Assembly: GCF_041685465.1 (NCBI RefSeq)
Contig: NZ_JAWLFS010000201.1
Span: 1 to 5,572, forward strand
DNA from: Rhodosalinus sp041685465
GTDB lineage: Bacteria; Pseudomonadota; Alphaproteobacteria; Rhodobacterales; Rhodobacteraceae
Reading direction: 5' to 3'
Length of the DNA: 5,572 nucleotides
Position 1 is the stretch's first letter; every line of letters begins with the position of its first letter. The position numbers and the translations under genes were made by a program. Shown here piece after piece: positions 1 through 5,572 of this stretch. The notes below the pieces were generated by a model. That model worked only from the letters and a program-made list of their open reading frames with translations. It ran no database searches and was not told the DNA's origin.

Positions 1-452
1 ACGCGCGCGGCGGGGACGGGAGGATCGTGGTCCTGCGCTCCTTCGGCAAGTTCTTCGGACTGGCGGGACTGCGCCTCGGCTTCGCGCTGGGCGACGCGGA
101 CGCGATCGAGCGGCTGCGCGCGCTGGCCGGGCCGTGGGCGGTGAGCGGACCCGCCGCCGCCCTCGGCACCGAGGCGCTCGGCGACACGGATTGGCAGGCG
201 GCGACGCGCGCGCGGCTGGGCCAGGATGCGCAGCGGCTGGACGAGATCGCGGCGCGGGCCGGCTGGCCGCTCGTGGGCGGCACGGCCCTCTTTCGCACCT
301 ACGACGCGGGCGACGGCCCGGCGGCGCAGGCCCGGCTGGCCGCGGCGCACATCTGGTCGCGCGTCTTTCCGTACTCGACCGGCTGGATCCGCCTCGGGGT
401 GCCGGGCGACGCGGCCGGGTGGCGGCGGCTGGAGCGGGCGCTCGCGCCCTGA
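1..452 (+). CDS. cobC: Threonine-phosphate decarboxylase CobC/CobD, C-terminal part (5' truncated by window)
   Basis: PLP-dependent enzyme of the class I/II aminotransferase fold. The family decarboxylates L-threonine O-3-phosphate to (R)-1-amino-2-propanol O-2-phosphate, the linker between the corrin ring and the nucleotide loop of cobalamin. The reading frame is open to the left edge (first full codon at position 3), so about 149 C-terminal residues are visible, less than half of a usual protein of roughly 330-360 residues. The motif LRSFGKFFGLAGLRLGF carries the presumed PLP-binding lysine (codon 48-50), followed by the family's conserved GLxGLRxG. The C-terminal segment GWIRLGVPGD contains the arginine expected to bind the substrate carboxylate. 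It ends with TGA at 450-452, 3 bp from the stop of convergent cobQ. A GTG at 27 is only an internal valine codon, because the homologous sequence continues upstream. The symbol follows Pseudomonas denitrificans naming (cobC); Salmonella calls it cobD. Another aminotransferase is possible, but the cob context makes this call likely. Confidence 0.88.
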   Translation, partial: ARGGDGRIVVLRSFGKFFGLAGLRLGFALGDADAIERLRALAGPWAVSGPAAALGTEALGDTDWQAATRARLGQDAQRLDEIAARAGWPLVGGTALFRTYDAGDGPAAQARLAAAHIWSRVFPYSTGWIRLGVPGDAAGWRRLERALAP

Positions 453-480
453 CCCTCACGACGCGGCCGCGAGCAGGGCG
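440..480. terminator. Interleaved inverted repeats over convergent cobC/cobQ stops, possible bidirectional terminator
   Basis: Two perfect 7-bp inverted repeats overlap here: GCTCGCG (440-446) with CGCGAGC (468-474), and CGCCCTG (445-451) with CAGGGCG (474-480). Between the arms lies a 10-bp palindrome, CGCGGCCGCG (462-471). The set spans the last codons and stops of both convergent genes. No T-run follows on either strand, so it is not a canonical intrinsic terminator. In DNA this GC-rich some of it may be chance or a by-product of the two coding sequences. Confidence 0.3.
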
Positions 481-1901
481 TCCACGTCGAGATGCGCCTC
501 GAGGTGGTCCGCGAGCGCGTCGAGCACCGTCTCGACGCCCGCGTCGTAGCGCGCGCGCCCCGCGACGCCGAACTGCGCGAGCCAGGCGGCGCGGAACCCG
601 TCGTCACGGAACATGCCGTGCAGGTAGCTGCCCTGCACCCGGCCGCAGGGCGAGACGGCGCCCTCCGGCTGGCCCGCCACGCGCGCGAAGGGCCGCGCGC
701 GGTCGGGCCCCTCGGTGCGGCCGATGTGGATCTCGTAGCCGTGGAACGGCCGGCCGCTCGCGGCATGGGTGGCCGCCACCCGCGTGAGTTGCTTGTCGGC
801 GGTCATCACCGTCTCGACGTCCAGCATCCCGAGCCCCGGGTCGCGGCCCGGCGGTCCCTCGGCGCCGTCGGGGTCGGCGACGCTCCGGCCGAGCATCTGG
901 TAGCCGCCGCAGATGCCCAGCACATGCCCGCCGCGGCGCAGATGCGCAGAAAGGTCCACGTCCCATCCCTGCGCCCGGAGGAAGGCGAGATCGCCGCGCG
1001 TCGCCTTGGTGCCCGGCAGGATCACCACGTCGGCGTCGCCGGGCAGCGCGCGCCCGGGGCCGAGCATCGTCACCCGCACGCCCGGTTCCTGCGACAGGGG
1101 GTCGAGATCGTCGAAGTTCGCGATCCGCGACAGGGCGAGGCAGACCACGTGCAGCCCGCCCTCGCGCTGCGGCGTGCCCATCTCCACGGCGTCCTCCGCC
1201 GGCAGGCGCCAGGCCTCGGGAAACCACGGCAGCACGCCGAAGCCGGGCCAGCCGGTGTGCCGCGCGATCTCGGCGTAGCCGTCGTCGAAGAGGCGCGGGT
1301 CGCCGCGGAACTTGTTGATCAGGAAGCCGCGGATCAGCGCGGCGTCCTCCGGGTCGATGACCGCCTGCGTGCCGACGATCTGCGCGATCACGCCGCCCCG
1401 GTCGATGTCGCCGGCCAGCACCACGGGGACGTCGGCGGCGCGCGCGAAGCCCATGTTGGCGATGTCGCGCGGGCGCAGGTTGACCTCGGCCGGGCTGCCC
1501 GCGCCCTCGACCACCACCAGATCATGGCCCGCGCGCAGCCGGGCGAAACTCTCGAGCACCGCGTCGAGAAGGCGGGGCCTGAGCGCGCCGTAGTCCCGCG
1601 CCCGCGCGGTGGTCAGCCGCTTGCCCTGCACGATGACCTGCGCGCCGGTGTCGGTCTCGGGCTTCAGCAGGACGGGGTTCATGTCGGTGACCGGTTCCAG
1701 CCCGCAGGCCAGCGCCTGCAGCGCCTGCGCGCGCCCGATCTCGCCGCCGTCGGCGGTCACGGCGGCGTTGTTCGACATGTTCTGCGGCTTGAAGGGCGCG
1801 ACCGAGAGCCCGCGCCGGCGCGCCGCGCGGCAGAGCCCGGCGACCAGCATCGACTTGCCGACGTTGGAGCCGGTGCCCTGCAGCATGAGCGCGCGCGCCA
1901 A
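456..1901 (-). CDS. cobQ: Cobyric acid synthase (glutamine-hydrolysing)
   Basis: CobQ amidates the b, d, e and g side chains of adenosylcobyrinic acid a,c-diamide in four ATP- and glutamine-dependent steps, giving adenosylcobyric acid in the cytoplasm. The protein has 481 residues, close to the family norm of about 480-500. The N-terminal dethiobiotin-synthetase-like ATPase domain (about 1-235) shows the P-loop QGTGSNVGKS (8-17), FKPQNMSNNA (37-46) and VEGAGSPAEVNLRPRDIANM (131-150). The C-terminal class I glutamine amidotransferase domain (about 250-440) has the nucleophile Cys331 in GICGGYQMLG and the catalytic His428 in GSYLHGMF, so both active sites look intact. I chose the TTG at 1899-1901: a GGAG at 1911-1914 lies 9 nt upstream, and homologues have residues before the LMLQGTG segment. 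ATG at 1886 (Met6) is the alternative but sits 24 nt from that GGAG. The gene follows cobO by 3 nt in the same frame and converges on cobC. Confidence 0.97.
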   Translation of the reverse strand: MARALMLQGTGSNVGKSMLVAGLCRAARRRGLSVAPFKPQNMSNNAAVTADGGEIGRAQALQALACGLEPVTDMNPVLLKPETDTGAQVIVQGKRLTTARARDYGALRPRLLDAVLESFARLRAGHDLVVVEGAGSPAEVNLRPRDIANMGFARAADVPVVLAGDIDRGGVIAQIVGTQAVIDPEDAALIRGFLINKFRGDPRLFDDGYAEIARHTGWPGFGVLPWFPEAWRLPAEDAVEMGTPQREGGLHVVCLALSRIANFDDLDPLSQEPGVRVTMLGPGRALPGDADVVILPGTKATRGDLAFLRAQGWDVDLSAHLRRGGHVLGICGGYQMLGRSVADPDGAEGPPGRDPGLGMLDVETVMTADKQLTRVAATHAASGRPFHGYEIHIGRTEGPDRARPFARVAGQPEGAVSPCGRVQGSYLHGMFRDDGFRAAWLAQFGVAGRARYDAGVETVLDALADHLEAHLDVDALLAAAS

Positions 1902-1904
1902 GGC

Positions 1905-2519
1905 TCAGAACTCCACGCCCTTCTGGGCCACCACGCCCAGATCCTTGAAGGGGTGCTTGACCAGCGTCATCTCGGTGACGAGGTCGGCGACCTCGAGGAT
2001 CTCCGGCTTGGCGTTGCGGCCGGTGAGACAGACGTGGGTCATCTCGGGCTTCTGCGTGAGCAGGAACTCCGCCACCTCGCCCGCGTCGAGATAGTCGTAG
2101 CGCAGCGCGATGTTGATCTCGTCGAGCAGGACGAAGCGGATCTCGGGATCGAGGATCTGCTCCTGCGCGATGCGCCAGCCGTTCTCGGCCGCCTCGATGT
2201 CGCGTTCGCGGTCCTGCGTGTCCCAGGTGAAGCCCTCGCCGGAGACGAAGAAGCGGCACTCCTCCGGGAAGCGCTCGCGCAGGAAGGTCTTTTCGCCCGT
2301 CTGCCAGTTGCCCTTGATGAACTGCACCACGGCGCAGGGCATGCCGTGCGCGATGCAGCGCATGATCATGCCGAAGCCCGAGGACGACTTGCCCTTGCCG
2401 TTGCCGGTGTGGACCATGATCAGGCCCTTGCGCTCGGTCTTGGTGGCCATCATCCGCTCCCGCGCGGCCTTGATCCGGCGCATCTTTTCGGCGTGGCGCG
2501 CGTTGACGTCGTCCTGCAT
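1905..2519 (-). CDS. cobO: Cob(I)yrinic acid a,c-diamide adenosyltransferase
   Basis: CobO (BtuR/CobA in enterics) transfers the 5'-deoxyadenosyl group of ATP to the reduced cobalt of corrinoids, forming the Co-C bond; it acts in the cytoplasm just before CobQ. The protein has 204 residues, close to the usual 195-215. After a charged N-terminal helix (about 1-30) comes the P-loop HTGNGKGKSSSGFG (37-50), then AHGMPCAVVQFIKG (57-70), FTWDTQD (97-103), a Walker-B-like FVLLDEIN (119-126), LTGRNAKPE (145-153) and the C-terminal KGVEF typical of the family. ATG at 2519 was chosen because homologues start here (MQDDVNARHAEKM) and GGAG lies 7 nt upstream. The frame stays open further upstream to 2756 with no stop, but that stretch is non-homologous and runs antisense to the riboswitch. 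The gene stops 3 nt before cobQ and is probably cotranscribed with it. Confidence 0.97.
   Translation of the reverse strand: MQDDVNARHAEKMRRIKAARERMMATKTERKGLIMVHTGNGKGKSSSGFGMIMRCIAHGMPCAVVQFIKGNWQTGEKTFLRERFPEECRFFVSGEGFTWDTQDRERDIEAAENGWRIAQEQILDPEIRFVLLDEINIALRYDYLDAGEVAEFLLTQKPEMTHVCLTGRNAKPEILEVADLVTEMTLVKHPFKDLGVVAQKGVEF
1911..1914 (-). promoter_or_regulatory. Ribosome binding site for cobQ
   Basis: GGAG on the minus strand, inside the final codons of cobO, 9 nt upstream of the TTG at 1901. It is 24 nt from the next candidate, ATG at 1886, so it favours the rare TTG start and suggests translational coupling of cobQ to cobO. Confidence 0.6.
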
Positions 2520-2633
2520 CGACAGACTCCCTGCTTGGTCGAGGTTCCCGCTTCCCGCGCGTGGTAGCCGGGCGCGCGGCCCGCGCCAAGCGGGCGCGTC
2601 GCCCGGCGACACGGGTCTTGCAAGCGCGGCCTC
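2520..2633. other. Divergent intergenic spacer between cobO and the riboswitch
   Basis: This spacer should hold the promoters of both divergent transcripts, but I see no convincing -35/-10 pair on either strand; it is very GC-rich. Two small symmetric elements stand out: GTCGCC-C-GGCGAC (2598-2610, perfect 6-bp arms around one base) and the palindrome CTTGCAAG (2617-2624). Either could be an operator or chance. A short stem CCCGC/GCGGG (2580-2594) is also possible. I see no coding sequence here apart from the unsupported upstream extension of the cobO frame. Confidence 0.4.
2527..2530 (-). promoter_or_regulatory. Ribosome binding site for cobO
   Basis: GGAG (within AGGGAG) on the minus strand, 7 nt upstream of the ATG at 2519. 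It decides between this start and the longer open frame that reaches 2756. Confidence 0.7.
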
Positions 2634-2830
2634 CGCTCGGTAGCTTGGTATCCGCTTCGGTCCGGGCGCATGCGTCCGGTTAAAAGGGAACGCGGTGCGG
2701 CTTCGGCCAAATCCGCGACTGCCCCCGCAACTGTAAGCGGCGAGCGACCCCGGCAAACGCCACTGGGCCCACGTGGCCCGGGAAGGCCCGGGGAAGCGCC
2801 GACCCGCAAGTCAGGAGACCTGCCGAAGCG
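2634..2830 (+). ncRNA. Cobalamin (adenosylcobalamin) riboswitch upstream of btuB
   Basis: This is the aptamer of the cobalamin riboswitch family, which binds B12 in the nascent leader and lowers expression of the gene behind it. Conserved blocks appear in order: TTAAAAGGGAA (2680-2690), then CGCGGTG; AATCCGCGACTGCCCC and CGCAACTGTAAGCGG (2710-2740) with a CCGC/GCGG stem (2725-2728 and 2737-2740); GCCACTGGG (2759-2767); GGGAAGGC; and the classic B12 box GCAAGTCAGGAGACCTGCC (2806-2824). The closing P1 stem can be drawn as TCGGTAG (2637-2643) with CTGCCGA (2820-2826), continued by CGC/GCG (2634-2636 with 2828-2830) across one bulged A. It lies on the plus strand 150 nt before the btuB ATG, so btuB and the btuF-like gene are the targets. 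The divergent cobO-cobQ transcript does not contain it. Confidence 0.96.
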
Positions 2831-2944
2831 AACACCCTGTCCGGCCGCGGGGCGCGTGCGGGACTGCGGATGTGCTTTCCGCCGTGGTGTCGTCACTGGG
2901 TGAGGAAAGCCTGCCTTTCCCTGCCCGAACTGGAAACGCACTCG

Positions 2945-2963
2945 GGCGGCCCGCCGGGCCGCC
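2945..2963 (+). repeat. GC inverted repeat (hairpin) just upstream of the btuB ribosome binding site
   Basis: GGCGGCCCG (2945-2953) and CGGGCCGCC (2955-2963) are perfect inverted copies around one base. As RNA this gives an 8-bp all-GC stem with a GCC loop. It ends 6 nt before the btuB GGGA (2970-2973), within reach of an initiating ribosome, and has no following T-run. Confidence 0.55.
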
Positions 2964-2969
2964 GAACCT

Positions 2970-2973
2970 GGGA
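2970..2973 (+). promoter_or_regulatory. Ribosome binding site for btuB
   Basis: GGGA, 7 nt before the ATG at 2981; a weak match to Shine-Dalgarno. It supports the start that begins with a signal peptide. A similar GGGA (2860-2863) precedes the in-frame ATG at 2870, so this site alone does not decide the start. Confidence 0.45.
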
Positions 2974-2980
2974 CAGTACG

Positions 2981-4798
2981 ATGAACAGAACGATTTTCGT
3001 GGCGGGCCTCGCCACGCTCGCGGCGCAGTCGGCCGCGGGGCAGGAGGCATTCGACCTTGGAACCCTCGTGGTCTCGCCGAGCCTCAGCCCCGTCCCGGAG
3101 GGCGAGGTCGCCTCCACCGTCGAGGTCCTGACCGGCGACGAGATCCGCGGCCGGGACACCGGCACGCGCGAGACGCTCGACCGCCTGCCCGGCGTGAGCT
3201 TCTCCGGCAACGGCGGGCTGGGCGCGAACACGACGCTGCGCATACGCGGGCTGGATACAAGCTACATCGGCGTCCGGCTCGACGGGATCGACGTGAGCGA
3301 CCCGTCGAGCACCCAGACCTCGTTCAATTTCGGGCAGCTCGTCGGGAGCGGCCTGTCGCGGATCGAGGTGCTGAAGGGCTCGCAATCGGCGCTCTACGGG
3401 TCCGAGGCGATCGGGGGCGTGATCAACCTGCAAAGCTGGCGGCCGACGCGCGACGGCGCCTCGGGCGAGGCGCTGCTGGAAGCGGGCAGCTTCGGCACCG
3501 TCAAGGGCTCCGCCTCCGCCGGCTTCCGCTCGGAGCGCGGCGAGGTGGCGCTCACGCTCGGGCGCGTGGAAACGGACGGGATCTCGGCGCGGGCGGGTGA
3601 CGACGAAGAGGACGGGTTCGACCAGACGCAGATCCTCGTGTCGGGCCGTTTCGCCGCGACCGAAACGCTGACGTTCGGCGCCAACGCGTTCCGGCGTGAC
3701 AGCGATGTCGAGATCGACCGGGCTGACGACGACAACAGCGGCGAGTCGACGACCGAACAGACCGGCGCACGCGTGTTCGCCGAACTGGTCACCGGTCCGG
3801 TCACGCACAGCCTGTCCTACAGCGAATTCGTCAGCGACCGGCGCGATCCCGGCGGCGCCATCACGGCCTTCGACGGGACGCGGACGGAACTGGCGTATGA
3901 AGGCAACGCCACGCTGGGCGCGACGGCTGATCTCGATTTCGGGCTGTCGCAGACGGAGGAGACGATCGAGACCTCGTCGGTCGCCAAGCGTGACGAAACC
4001 GTTCTCGCCGCCTTCGGTGAACTCCGGTGGCGGCCGAGCGACCGGACCACCGTCTCGGTCGCGCTGCGCCGCGACGACAACTCGGATTTCGGCGTGGAGA
4101 CCACGGGCCGCCTCGCGCTGACCCACATGCTCCGCGAGGACGTGACGCTGAGAGCCGTCGCCGGCACCGGCTACCGCGCGCCGTCGCTTTTCGAACGTTA
4201 CAGCCAGTACGGCGACCCGGCGCTCCAGCCCGAGACGAGCAAGAGCTTCGAACTGGGGGTCGAGAAAGCCTTCGGCGAGCAGGCGGTCCTCGAGGCGACG
4301 GTCTTTTACACCGAGATCGAGGATCTGATCGACTTCGACGGTGCCGCGACCGCCTGCGGCAGCGGTTTCGGATGCTACAGCCAGGTGCCGGGTCTGACCG
4401 TTTCGCAGGGCATGGAACTGTCCGGCGCCTACGATGTCACCGAGCGTGTGACCGTGAATGGCAGCTACACCTACACGGATGCGGAAACGGATGGCGCGCG
4501 GCTGACGCGCGTCCCGCGGCACGACCTCGTGCTCGGCGCCGAGGCGGACCTGACCGACAAGTGGTCCGCGACCGGCGAAATCCGGCACGTGGCCGATATC
4601 GAGCCGAGCGCCTTCGCGCCTGCCGACAACAAGGTCGGCGACTACACTCTGGTCAATCTGGGCGTCGGCTACGACGTCTCCGACACCTCCGAACTCTACC
4701 TGAGGGTCGAGAATGCGCTGGACGAGGACTACGAGACCGCCGCCGGCTACAACACGCCGGGCCGCGCCGTCTTCGCGGGGCTGCGTGCGTCGTTCTGA
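2981..4798 (+). CDS. btuB: TonB-dependent outer-membrane cobalamin receptor BtuB
   Basis: BtuB carries B12 and related corrinoids across the outer membrane using energy from TonB-ExbB-ExbD. The protein has 605 residues (E. coli precursor 614). It starts with a signal peptide (about 1-20, MNRTIFVAGLATLAAQSAAG, cleavage likely near Gln21), then the TonB box TLVVS (28-32). The plug domain (about 40-155) includes RIRGLD (87-92), VRLDGIDVSDP (98-108) and IEVLKGSQSALYGSEAIGGV (128-147). The beta-barrel fills the rest, with GYRAPSLFERY (397-407) and a terminal Phe in GLRASF, the usual outer-membrane assembly signal. Acidic stretches at 207-214 (DDEEDGFD) and 249-255 (DDDNSGE) lie where extracellular loops are plausible and could bind calcium as in E. 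coli BtuB (inference). Cys459 and Cys465 could form a disulfide in another loop. The substrate call rests on fold plus riboswitch; without context it could be another TonB receptor. ATG at 2981 was chosen for the signal peptide, although the frame is open back to an ATG at 2870. Confidence 0.94.
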   Translation: MNRTIFVAGLATLAAQSAAGQEAFDLGTLVVSPSLSPVPEGEVASTVEVLTGDEIRGRDTGTRETLDRLPGVSFSGNGGLGANTTLRIRGLDTSYIGVRLDGIDVSDPSSTQTSFNFGQLVGSGLSRIEVLKGSQSALYGSEAIGGVINLQSWRPTRDGASGEALLEAGSFGTVKGSASAGFRSERGEVALTLGRVETDGISARAGDDEEDGFDQTQILVSGRFAATETLTFGANAFRRDSDVEIDRADDDNSGESTTEQTGARVFAELVTGPVTHSLSYSEFVSDRRDPGGAITAFDGTRTELAYEGNATLGATADLDFGLSQTEETIETSSVAKRDETVLAAFGELRWRPSDRTTVSVALRRDDNSDFGVETTGRLALTHMLREDVTLRAVAGTGYRAPSLFERYSQYGDPALQPETSKSFELGVEKAFGEQAVLEATVFYTEIEDLIDFDGAATACGSGFGCYSQVPGLTVSQGMELSGAYDVTERVTVNGSYTYTDAETDGARLTRVPRHDLVLGAEADLTDKWSATGEIRHVADIEPSAFAPADNKVGDYTLVNLGVGYDVSDTSELYLRVENALDEDYETAAGYNTPGRAVFAGLRASF

Positions 4799-5572
4799 GC
4801 GACGCCGGGCCACGGTCGCCGCGCTCTGTCTCGTGGCGGCCGGCGCCGGGGCCGAAGAGGCCCCGGCCCCCGAGGCGGCGCCCGAGACGCCGCCCGAGCG
4901 CGTCGTCTCGATCAACCTCTGCACCGACCAGCTGGCGATGATGCTGGCGGCGCCGGGGCAGCTCGTCTCGGTCAGCCACCTCGCCTCCGATCCCTACAGT
5001 TCCGCCATGGCGCGGGAGGCGGAGCGCTACGACGAGAACCGCGGGCGGGCCGAGGAGGTCTACCTGCTCGAGCCCGATCTCGTGCTCGCCGGGGCCTACA
5101 CGGCGCAGGCCACGGTCGGCATGCTGGAGCGCATGGGGATCGAGGTCGAGGTTTTCCAGCCGGCCCATGGCCTGTCGGCCGTCACGGAACGCATGCACCA
5201 GATGGGCGCCGCGCTCGGGCGCGAGGACGAGGCGGCAGAGATGATCGCGCGCTTCGAGGCCAGCCTCGCGGCCATGCAGGTCGACGACCGGGAGCCGCGC
5301 GCCGCCCTTTACGGCGCGAACGGCTATACATCCGGCGACCGGTCGCTCTCCGGCGAGATCCTGTCCGCGGCGGGCTTCACGAACATCGCCACCGAGCACG
5401 GCCTGTCCGGTGGCGGCCGGCTGCCGCTGGAGCTTCTGGTGCTGTCGGACCCGGAGCTGGTGATTTCCGGAGAGCCCTACCCGGGCGCCTCGCGCGCGGA
5501 GGCGATCCTCGACCATCCGCTGGTCGAGGACCTGCGCAACCGCGTCGAGGGCACGGTGATGCAGGATCGGGC
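4785..5572 (+). CDS. btuF: BtuF-like periplasmic corrinoid-binding protein of an ABC transporter (3' truncated by window)
   Basis: Substrate-binding protein of the iron-complex/cobalamin class (family III, PF01497 type). It would capture corrinoid released by BtuB in the periplasm and deliver it to a BtuCD-type permease, whose genes would be expected beyond the right edge. The frame stays open to the window end: 262 codons are visible. The N-terminus is a good signal peptide: charged VRRSERR, hydrophobic ATVAALCLVAAGAGA, cleavage likely before Glu-Glu near residue 23. The domain begins at RVVSINLCTDQLAMML (39-54), followed by AEEVYLLEPDLVLAG, LERMGIEVEVF, and the long linker helix typical of the class between the two lobes. 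The start is GTG at 4785, 14 nt inside btuB, with GGGG (4777-4780) only 4 nt upstream; ATG at 4713 would add 24 residues ahead of the signal peptide and is unlikely. No lipobox is seen. Family assignment is firm; the cobalamin specificity comes mainly from the btuB/riboswitch context, and the sequence is not close to E. coli BtuF. Confidence 0.83.
   Translation, partial: MRRSERRRATVAALCLVAAGAGAEEAPAPEAAPETPPERVVSINLCTDQLAMMLAAPGQLVSVSHLASDPYSSAMAREAERYDENRGRAEEVYLLEPDLVLAGAYTAQATVGMLERMGIEVEVFQPAHGLSAVTERMHQMGAALGREDEAAEMIARFEASLAAMQVDDREPRAALYGANGYTSGDRSLSGEILSAAGFTNIATEHGLSGGGRLPLELLVLSDPELVISGEPYPGASRAEAILDHPLVEDLRNRVEGTVMQDR

Larger units (their letters stand above)
2831..2980 (+). promoter_or_regulatory. 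Riboswitch leader / probable expression platform before btuB
   Basis: These 150 nt separate the aptamer from btuB. Several pairings overlap: GCGGA (2866-2870) with TCCGC (2878-2882); GCTTTCC (2874-2880) with GGAAAGC (2904-2910); and GGAAAG (2904-2909) with CTTTCC (2915-2920). The middle pairing excludes the other two, which can coexist, as expected for a two-state switch. No T-run follows any hairpin, so control at translation initiation or by Rho seems likelier than intrinsic termination. That this is the platform is inferred from position and complementarity. Confidence 0.5.

Noticed and set aside
492..2567. A 691-codon open frame on the plus strand
   Set aside because: It lies wholly antisense to cobQ and cobO, both firmly identified, and its composition (Arg/Ala/His/Asp-rich, low complexity) is that of a GC-driven shadow frame.
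2618..2646. Possible promoter TTGCAA (2618-2623) with TAGCTT (2641-2646) at 17-bp spacing
   Set aside because: The start would fall near 2653, inside the riboswitch, and would remove the 5' strand of the P1 stem; the -10 match is also poor.
2520..2756. Upstream extension of cobO to a 283-residue frame
   Set aside because: It runs antisense to the cobalamin riboswitch, shows no family similarity, and the ATG at 2519 has a good ribosome binding site and the known CobO N-terminus.
2870..2980. In-frame ATG at 2870 with GGGA (2860-2863) 6 nt upstream, extending btuB by 37 residues
   Set aside because: The extension would place non-homologous, Trp/Cys/Arg-containing sequence ahead of a clear signal peptide starting at 2981 and would lie within the riboswitch leader. 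The open frame is expected in GC-rich DNA. Initiation here as part of regulation is not excluded.
2450..4924. An 824-codon open frame on the minus strand
   Set aside because: It is antisense to btuB and the riboswitch, with no recognisable domain; long antisense frames are normal at this GC content.
4653..5516. A 287-codon open frame on the minus strand at the right end
   Set aside because: It is antisense to the btuF-like gene, which has a coherent signal peptide and family motifs on the plus strand.
1..5572. CRISPR arrays, insertion sequences, tRNA or rRNA genes, phage or defence genes
   Set aside because: I saw no direct-repeat arrays, transposase motifs, RNA genes other than the riboswitch, or composition breaks; the window is filled by cobalamin synthesis and uptake genes.

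Overview
The window looks like part of a vitamin B12 (cobalamin) locus from a high-GC alphaproteobacterium, most likely of the Rhodobacterales/Rhodobacteraceae. This rests on the very GC-rich third codon positions, the oxygen-dependent-pathway enzymes CobO and CobQ of alphaproteobacterial type, and a periplasmic binding protein whose N-terminal motif (VVSINLCTDQ) I recall from Rhodobacterales B12 loci. The taxonomy is an inference from memory, not from a search.

Layout, left to right. (1) Positions 1-452, plus strand: the C-terminal part of a PLP-dependent threonine-phosphate decarboxylase (CobC in Pseudomonas denitrificans naming, CobD in Salmonella naming), cut by the window edge. (2) Positions 456-1901, minus strand: cobQ, cobyric acid synthase, converging on cobC with only 3 bp between the two stop codons. 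(3) Positions 1905-2519, minus strand: cobO, corrinoid adenosyltransferase, directly upstream of cobQ and almost certainly cotranscribed with it. (4) Positions 2520-2980: a 461-bp divergent intergenic region holding a clear cobalamin riboswitch read on the plus strand (about 2634-2830), then a 150-nt leader with mutually exclusive pairings and a strong GC hairpin before the btuB start. (5) Positions 2981-4798, plus strand: btuB, the TonB-dependent outer-membrane cobalamin receptor. (6) Positions 4785-5572, plus strand: a BtuF-like periplasmic corrinoid-binding protein, overlapping the btuB end by 14 nt and running off the right edge.

The genes combine late synthesis with uptake. CobO adenosylates the corrinoid, CobQ amidates four side chains to give adenosylcobyric acid, and CobC makes the aminopropanol(-phosphate) linker attached next. 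BtuB and the BtuF-like protein import B12 or corrinoids from outside, and the riboswitch is expected to turn the uptake genes down when B12 is plentiful. The riboswitch points only toward btuB, so the cobO-cobQ transcript is not directly under it.

I found no undescribed system. The most interesting details are regulatory: a two-state folding possibility in the riboswitch leader, the cobO/cobQ junction where a same-frame TGA and one codon separate two enzymes (cobQ starting at TTG), and interleaved inverted repeats over the convergent cobC/cobQ stops.
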